Position numbers and translations under genes: made by a program. Positions 7,056 to 9,197 of a stretch of 9,197 bases of DNA are shown in pieces. Position 1 is the first letter of the stretch, and each line of letters opens with the position of its first letter. Source of the stretch: Cytophagales bacterium (GTDB lineage: Bacteria > Bacteroidota > Bacteroidia > Cytophagales > UBA9547); assembly GCA_025360395.1 (NCBI GenBank), contig JANYCH010000165.1, positions 1 through 9,197 of the forward strand, given 5' to 3'. Below the pieces are notes generated by a model that made no database searches, had not been told where the DNA came from, and worked only from the letters and a program-made list of their open reading frames with translations.

Positions 7056-8240
7056 ATGACCGACCGTTACGCGCAAAGAGGTGTTTCTTCACAAAAAGAA
7101 GATGTACACAATGCCATTTCAAAAGTTGACAAAGGGATTTTCCCAAAGGCTTTCTGTAAAGTTATACCCGATATACTCGGAGGCGACCCGGACTGGTGCA
7201 ACATAATGCATGCAGATGGTGCCGGAACAAAATCTTCCTTAGCTTATCTTTATTGGAAAGAGACGGGTGACCTTACAGTTTGGAAAGGAATTGCACAGGA
7301 TGCAATTGTGATGAATACTGATGACCTGATTTGTGTTGGCGCAATAGATAATATTTTACTTTCTTCCACAATAGGCAGAAATAAAAACCTGATTCCTGGT
7401 GAAGTAATCAAAGCCATCATTGAAGGAACTGAAGAAGTTCTGGAAATGCTACGAAACCATGGAGTTGGGATATACAGCACAGGCGGCGAAACTGCAGATG
7501 TAGGAGATCTTGTCAGGACAATTATTGTTGACAGTACTGTAACTGCCAGAATGAAGCGGACCGATGTTATTAGTAACCATAACATCAAAGCTGGCAATGT
7601 AATAGTGGGTTTTGCTTCTTTTGGCCAGGCAACTTATGAAAGTGAATATAATGGAGGCATGGGTAGCAATGGACTTACGTCAGCCCGGCACGATGTATTT
7701 TCAAAAATGCTGGCAGACAAATACCCTGAAAGCTTCGACCCAAAAGTTCCGGAAGAACTGGTATATTCTGGTTCCAAAAATTTAATAGACGAAGTTAGCA
7801 CACCGACAATTGTCAATCGCCAACTGTCAACAAAAGCAGGCAAACTCGTTCTTTCCCCAACCAGAACATACGCACCCCTTGCGAAAGCAATTTTTCAAAA
7901 CTATCAAAACAAAATTGATGGAATGATCCATTGCAGTGGGGGCGGGCAAACCAAGGTGCTACATTTTGTTGAAGATGTCCATATTATAAAAGATAACCTG
8001 TTTGCTACACCACCTTTGTTTAAATTGATCCAGGAAGAAAGTAAAACAGACTGGAACGAAATGTACAAGGTATTCAACATGGGCCATCGTCTTGAAATTT
8101 ATACAGACGAAAAAACAGCAGAAGAATTTATCAATATCTCTAAAGGATTCAGCATAGATGCCAAAATAATTGGAAGAGTAGAATCCTCTGAATCTAAAAG
8201 CTTAACTATTACAAAAGGATCAGATTCCTGGAAGTACTAG
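7056..8240 (+). CDS. purM: Phosphoribosylformylglycinamidine cyclo-ligase (AIR synthetase)
   Basis: PurM uses ATP to close formylglycinamidine ribonucleotide into aminoimidazole ribonucleotide, the fifth step of purine synthesis, in the cytoplasm. The 394 residues follow the long Bacteroidota form. They include RGVSSQKEDVHNAI (8-21), the catalytic/ATP loop HADGAGTKSSLAY (52-64), MNTDDLICVGA (86-96), STGGETADVGD (141-151), GGMGSNGLTSARHDVF (200-215), the conserved KLVLSPTRTYAP (263-274), HCSGGGQTKVLHFVE (292-306) and FNMGHRLEIY (340-349). The ATG at 7056 puts the family N-terminus in place, directly after a heptamer repeat and TAAA, with no Shine-Dalgarno site. Residues about 251-257 (TIVNRQL) look like an insertion made of heptamer repeats. 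It is separated from obgE by 42 nt and could share a transcript. Its own promoter is probably TATCTTTG at 6995. Confidence 0.97.
   Translation: MTDRYAQRGVSSQKEDVHNAISKVDKGIFPKAFCKVIPDILGGDPDWCNIMHADGAGTKSSLAYLYWKETGDLTVWKGIAQDAIVMNTDDLICVGAIDNILLSSTIGRNKNLIPGEVIKAIIEGTEEVLEMLRNHGVGIYSTGGETADVGDLVRTIIVDSTVTARMKRTDVISNHNIKAGNVIVGFASFGQATYESEYNGGMGSNGLTSARHDVFSKMLADKYPESFDPKVPEELVYSGSKNLIDEVSTPTIVNRQLSTKAGKLVLSPTRTYAPLAKAIFQNYQNKIDGMIHCSGGGQTKVLHFVEDVHIIKDNLFATPPLFKLIQEESKTDWNEMYKVFNMGHRLEIYTDEKTAEEFINISKGFSIDAKIIGRVESSESKSLTITKGSDSWKY
7806..7833 (+). repeat. In-frame 7-bp repeat run inside purM
   Basis: Units ACAATTG (7806-7812), TCAATCG (7813-7819) and CCAACTG (7820-7826), then TCAACAA (7827-7833), form a heptamer run resembling the intergenic units in having (T/C)CAA at the start. 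From remembered Bacteroidota PurM sequences, the segment between L-x-D-x-V and AGKLVLSP is about six residues long. Here it is 13, an excess of seven residues or 21 nt, exactly three heptamers. The repeat is seen directly; the insertion reading depends on that recalled comparison. Confidence 0.55.
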
Positions 8241-8250
8241 TGCAGAAGTC

Positions 8251-8282
8251 TCAATACCAAGTACTAATTACTCAATACTAAA
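8251..8282 (+). repeat. Degenerate 7-bp tandem repeat, array D, ending at the obgE start codon
   Basis: Four contiguous heptamers, TCAATAC (8251-8257), CAAGTAC (8258-8264), TAATTAC (8265-8271) and TCAATAC (8272-8278), are followed by TAAA and the GTG start of obgE. The last ten bases before the start, CAATACTAAA, are identical to those before purM. It fills most of the 42-nt purM-obgE gap and leaves no Shine-Dalgarno site. Confidence 0.8.
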
Positions 8283-9068
8283 GTGGCCAATTCAAATTTT
8301 ATAGATTATGTGAAAATCTGTTTCCGTTCAGGTGCAGGTGGTGCGGGTTGTTCACATTTTCACAGGGCGAAAGGTGCTCCAATGGGTGGACCAGATGGTG
8401 GAAATGGAGGCAGAGGCGGGCATATTATTTTAAGAGGCAGTTCACAATTGTGGACCCTACTTCACTTAAAATACCGAAAACATGTTATTGCAGAACCTGG
8501 CCATAAAGGAGGCGAAAACAATCAAACAGGCAGACAAGGAGAAGATGAGTACCTGGAAGTGCCACTTGGAACAGTTGTAAGGGATCCTGAAACGGGTGAA
8601 GTTCGCGGAGAAGTGACTGTGCACGGTGAAGAAATTATAATTACTCCGGGCGGAAGAGGAGGCTTAGGAAATGACCATTTTAAAAATTCAGTAAACCAGG
8701 CTCCGCAACATGCCCAAACAGGTGAAGCGGGCATCGAAGAGTGGCTGGTACTGGAATTGAAGTTACTAGCCGATGTTGGTTTGGTCGGGTTCCCAAATGC
8801 TGGTAAATCGACTTTATTATCCGCAGTTTCTGCGGCAAGGCCTGAGATTGCGGATTATCCTTTTACAACATTGGTCCCAAACCTGGGAGTTGTTGCTTAC
8901 AGGGATTTCAAGTCTTTCGTTATGGCCGATATACCAGGTATAATTGAAGGCGCCGCTGAAGGAAAAGGACTCGGGACCAGGTTTTTAAGACATATAGAGC
9001 GGAATTCCATATTGTTATTTCTTATTCCGGCTGATAGTGAAAGTATAAAAAAGGAATACAAAATATAA
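8283..9068 (+). CDS. obgE: GTPase Obg, cut short by an in-frame stop after the G3 motif
   Basis: Obg is a ribosome-associated GTPase acting in late large-subunit assembly and stress control. The N-terminal glycine-rich Obg fold covers residues 1-160 (SNFIDYVKICFRSGAGGAG, then GGPDGGNGGRGGHIILRG). The G domain follows with G1 GFPNAGKS (169-176), G2 PFTT (193-196) and G3 DIPG (216-219), then GKGLGTRFLRHIERNSILLFLI. The frame stops at TAA (9066-9068) after 261 residues, while intact Obg proteins exceed 300. G4 (NKxD-like) and G5 are missing, so this product should not bind GTP normally. Downstream, the same frame continues with Obg-like sequence to about 9104, so the stop is a nonsense change or an error rather than a natural end. 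The GTG start at 8283 is the only start that fits the family N-terminus; an in-frame TAA lies at 8265. It is 42 nt after purM. Confidence 0.93.
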   Translation: MANSNFIDYVKICFRSGAGGAGCSHFHRAKGAPMGGPDGGNGGRGGHIILRGSSQLWTLLHLKYRKHVIAEPGHKGGENNQTGRQGEDEYLEVPLGTVVRDPETGEVRGEVTVHGEEIIITPGGRGGLGNDHFKNSVNQAPQHAQTGEAGIEEWLVLELKLLADVGLVGFPNAGKSTLLSAVSAARPEIADYPFTTLVPNLGVVAYRDFKSFVMADIPGIIEGAAEGKGLGTRFLRHIERNSILLFLIPADSESIKKEYKI

Positions 9069-9104
9069 ATAAACGAACTGGAACAGTACAATCCTGAATT
9101 GCTC
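9069..9104 (+). pseudogene. Residual obgE coding sequence after the premature stop
   Basis: In the obgE frame, the 12 codons after the TAA read INELEQYNPELL. Bacteroidota Obg has a closely similar segment just after KEY-x-I (typically LLNEL...YNPELL, from memory). Changing only the stop codon TAA to TTA would restore leucine. After about 9104 the similarity ends: the frame gives HVDHPFEI and a second stop, with no G4 motif. Confidence 0.7.
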
Positions 9105-9197
9105 CACGTTGATCACCCATTTGAGATTTAATCATGCCTCTGGTAAAATATGCTTCGTGATACGTGGGATTTAGGGCAATGGCTTTGTTATAATCTT
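9085..9197 (-). CDS. Fragment of a tetratricopeptide-repeat (TPR) protein entering from the right edge
   Basis: On the minus strand the frame whose first full codon is 9195-9193 reads DYNKAIALNPTYHEAYFTRG, then MIKSQMGDQRGAIQDCT. This is the end of one TPR unit (DYNKAI-LNP), most of a second (Y-EAYFTRG...GD) and the start of its second helix (GAIQDC). TPR arrays mediate protein-protein contacts; no specific role can be given. The pattern should continue with KAI-x-LNP, but after about 9085 the frame gives VPVRLFIF and other non-TPR residues, and it overlaps the obgE strand. The fragment therefore appears broken at the same point where Obg similarity stops. No start or true end is in view. Confidence 0.6.

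Noticed and set aside
8897..9091. Minus-strand 64-codon ORF at the obgE end
   Set aside because: It is antisense to the conserved Obg G domain and in a different frame from the TPR fragment; it has no recognisable features.

Overview
The window looks like a piece of a Bacteroidota chromosome, probably from the Chitinophagales/Sphingobacteriales side of the phylum (the order is inference). The evidence is a type IX secretion (T9SS) outer-membrane protein (PorQ), a giant multi-domain adhesin-like protein of the kind that T9SS exports, the long (~390-residue) Bacteroidota form of PurM, an ObgE with Bacteroidota-style sequence, AT-rich DNA, start codons without strong Shine-Dalgarno sites, and a TAnnTTTG-type -7 promoter element. 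Both ends of the window cut through coding sequence, as in a metagenomic contig.

Layout. Bases 1-4064 (minus strand) hold one uninterrupted reading frame of at least 1354 codons, open at the left edge. It encodes a secreted protein with a signal peptide, Ig-like/PKD modules, two fibronectin-III-like modules and an NHL-type beta-propeller. A 337-bp AT-rich divergent intergenic region follows. Then come porQ (4402-5448) and hslU (5453-6853) on the plus strand, only 4 nt apart and probably co-transcribed. After 202 bp of repeat-rich intergenic DNA come purM (7056-8240) and obgE (from 8283, GTG start) on the plus strand. The last ~110 bases read, on the minus strand, as a TPR-repeat protein fragment.

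The known genes are mostly housekeeping: HslU is the ATPase of the HslUV protease, PurM makes aminoimidazole ribonucleotide in purine synthesis, and Obg is a ribosome-associated GTPase. PorQ belongs to the T9SS attachment complex, and the divergent giant protein is a plausible substrate of that machinery, although its C-terminal sorting domain would lie outside the window.

The most unusual content is a set of degenerate 7-bp tandem repeats. Four runs (units ending in TAC, such as TCAATAC and GCAATAC) lie in the hslU-purM and purM-obgE gaps. The runs before purM and obgE have the same build: four units, then TAAA, then the start codon. A related three-unit run (21 bp) lies in frame inside purM, where it appears to add seven residues. 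Opposed arrays in the hslU-purM gap create a perfect 16-bp inverted repeat. Separately, obgE is broken: an in-frame TAA interrupts recognisable Obg sequence, and a few codons later the DNA switches to an oppositely oriented TPR gene. This is either a real rearrangement or an assembly or read error near a contig end.
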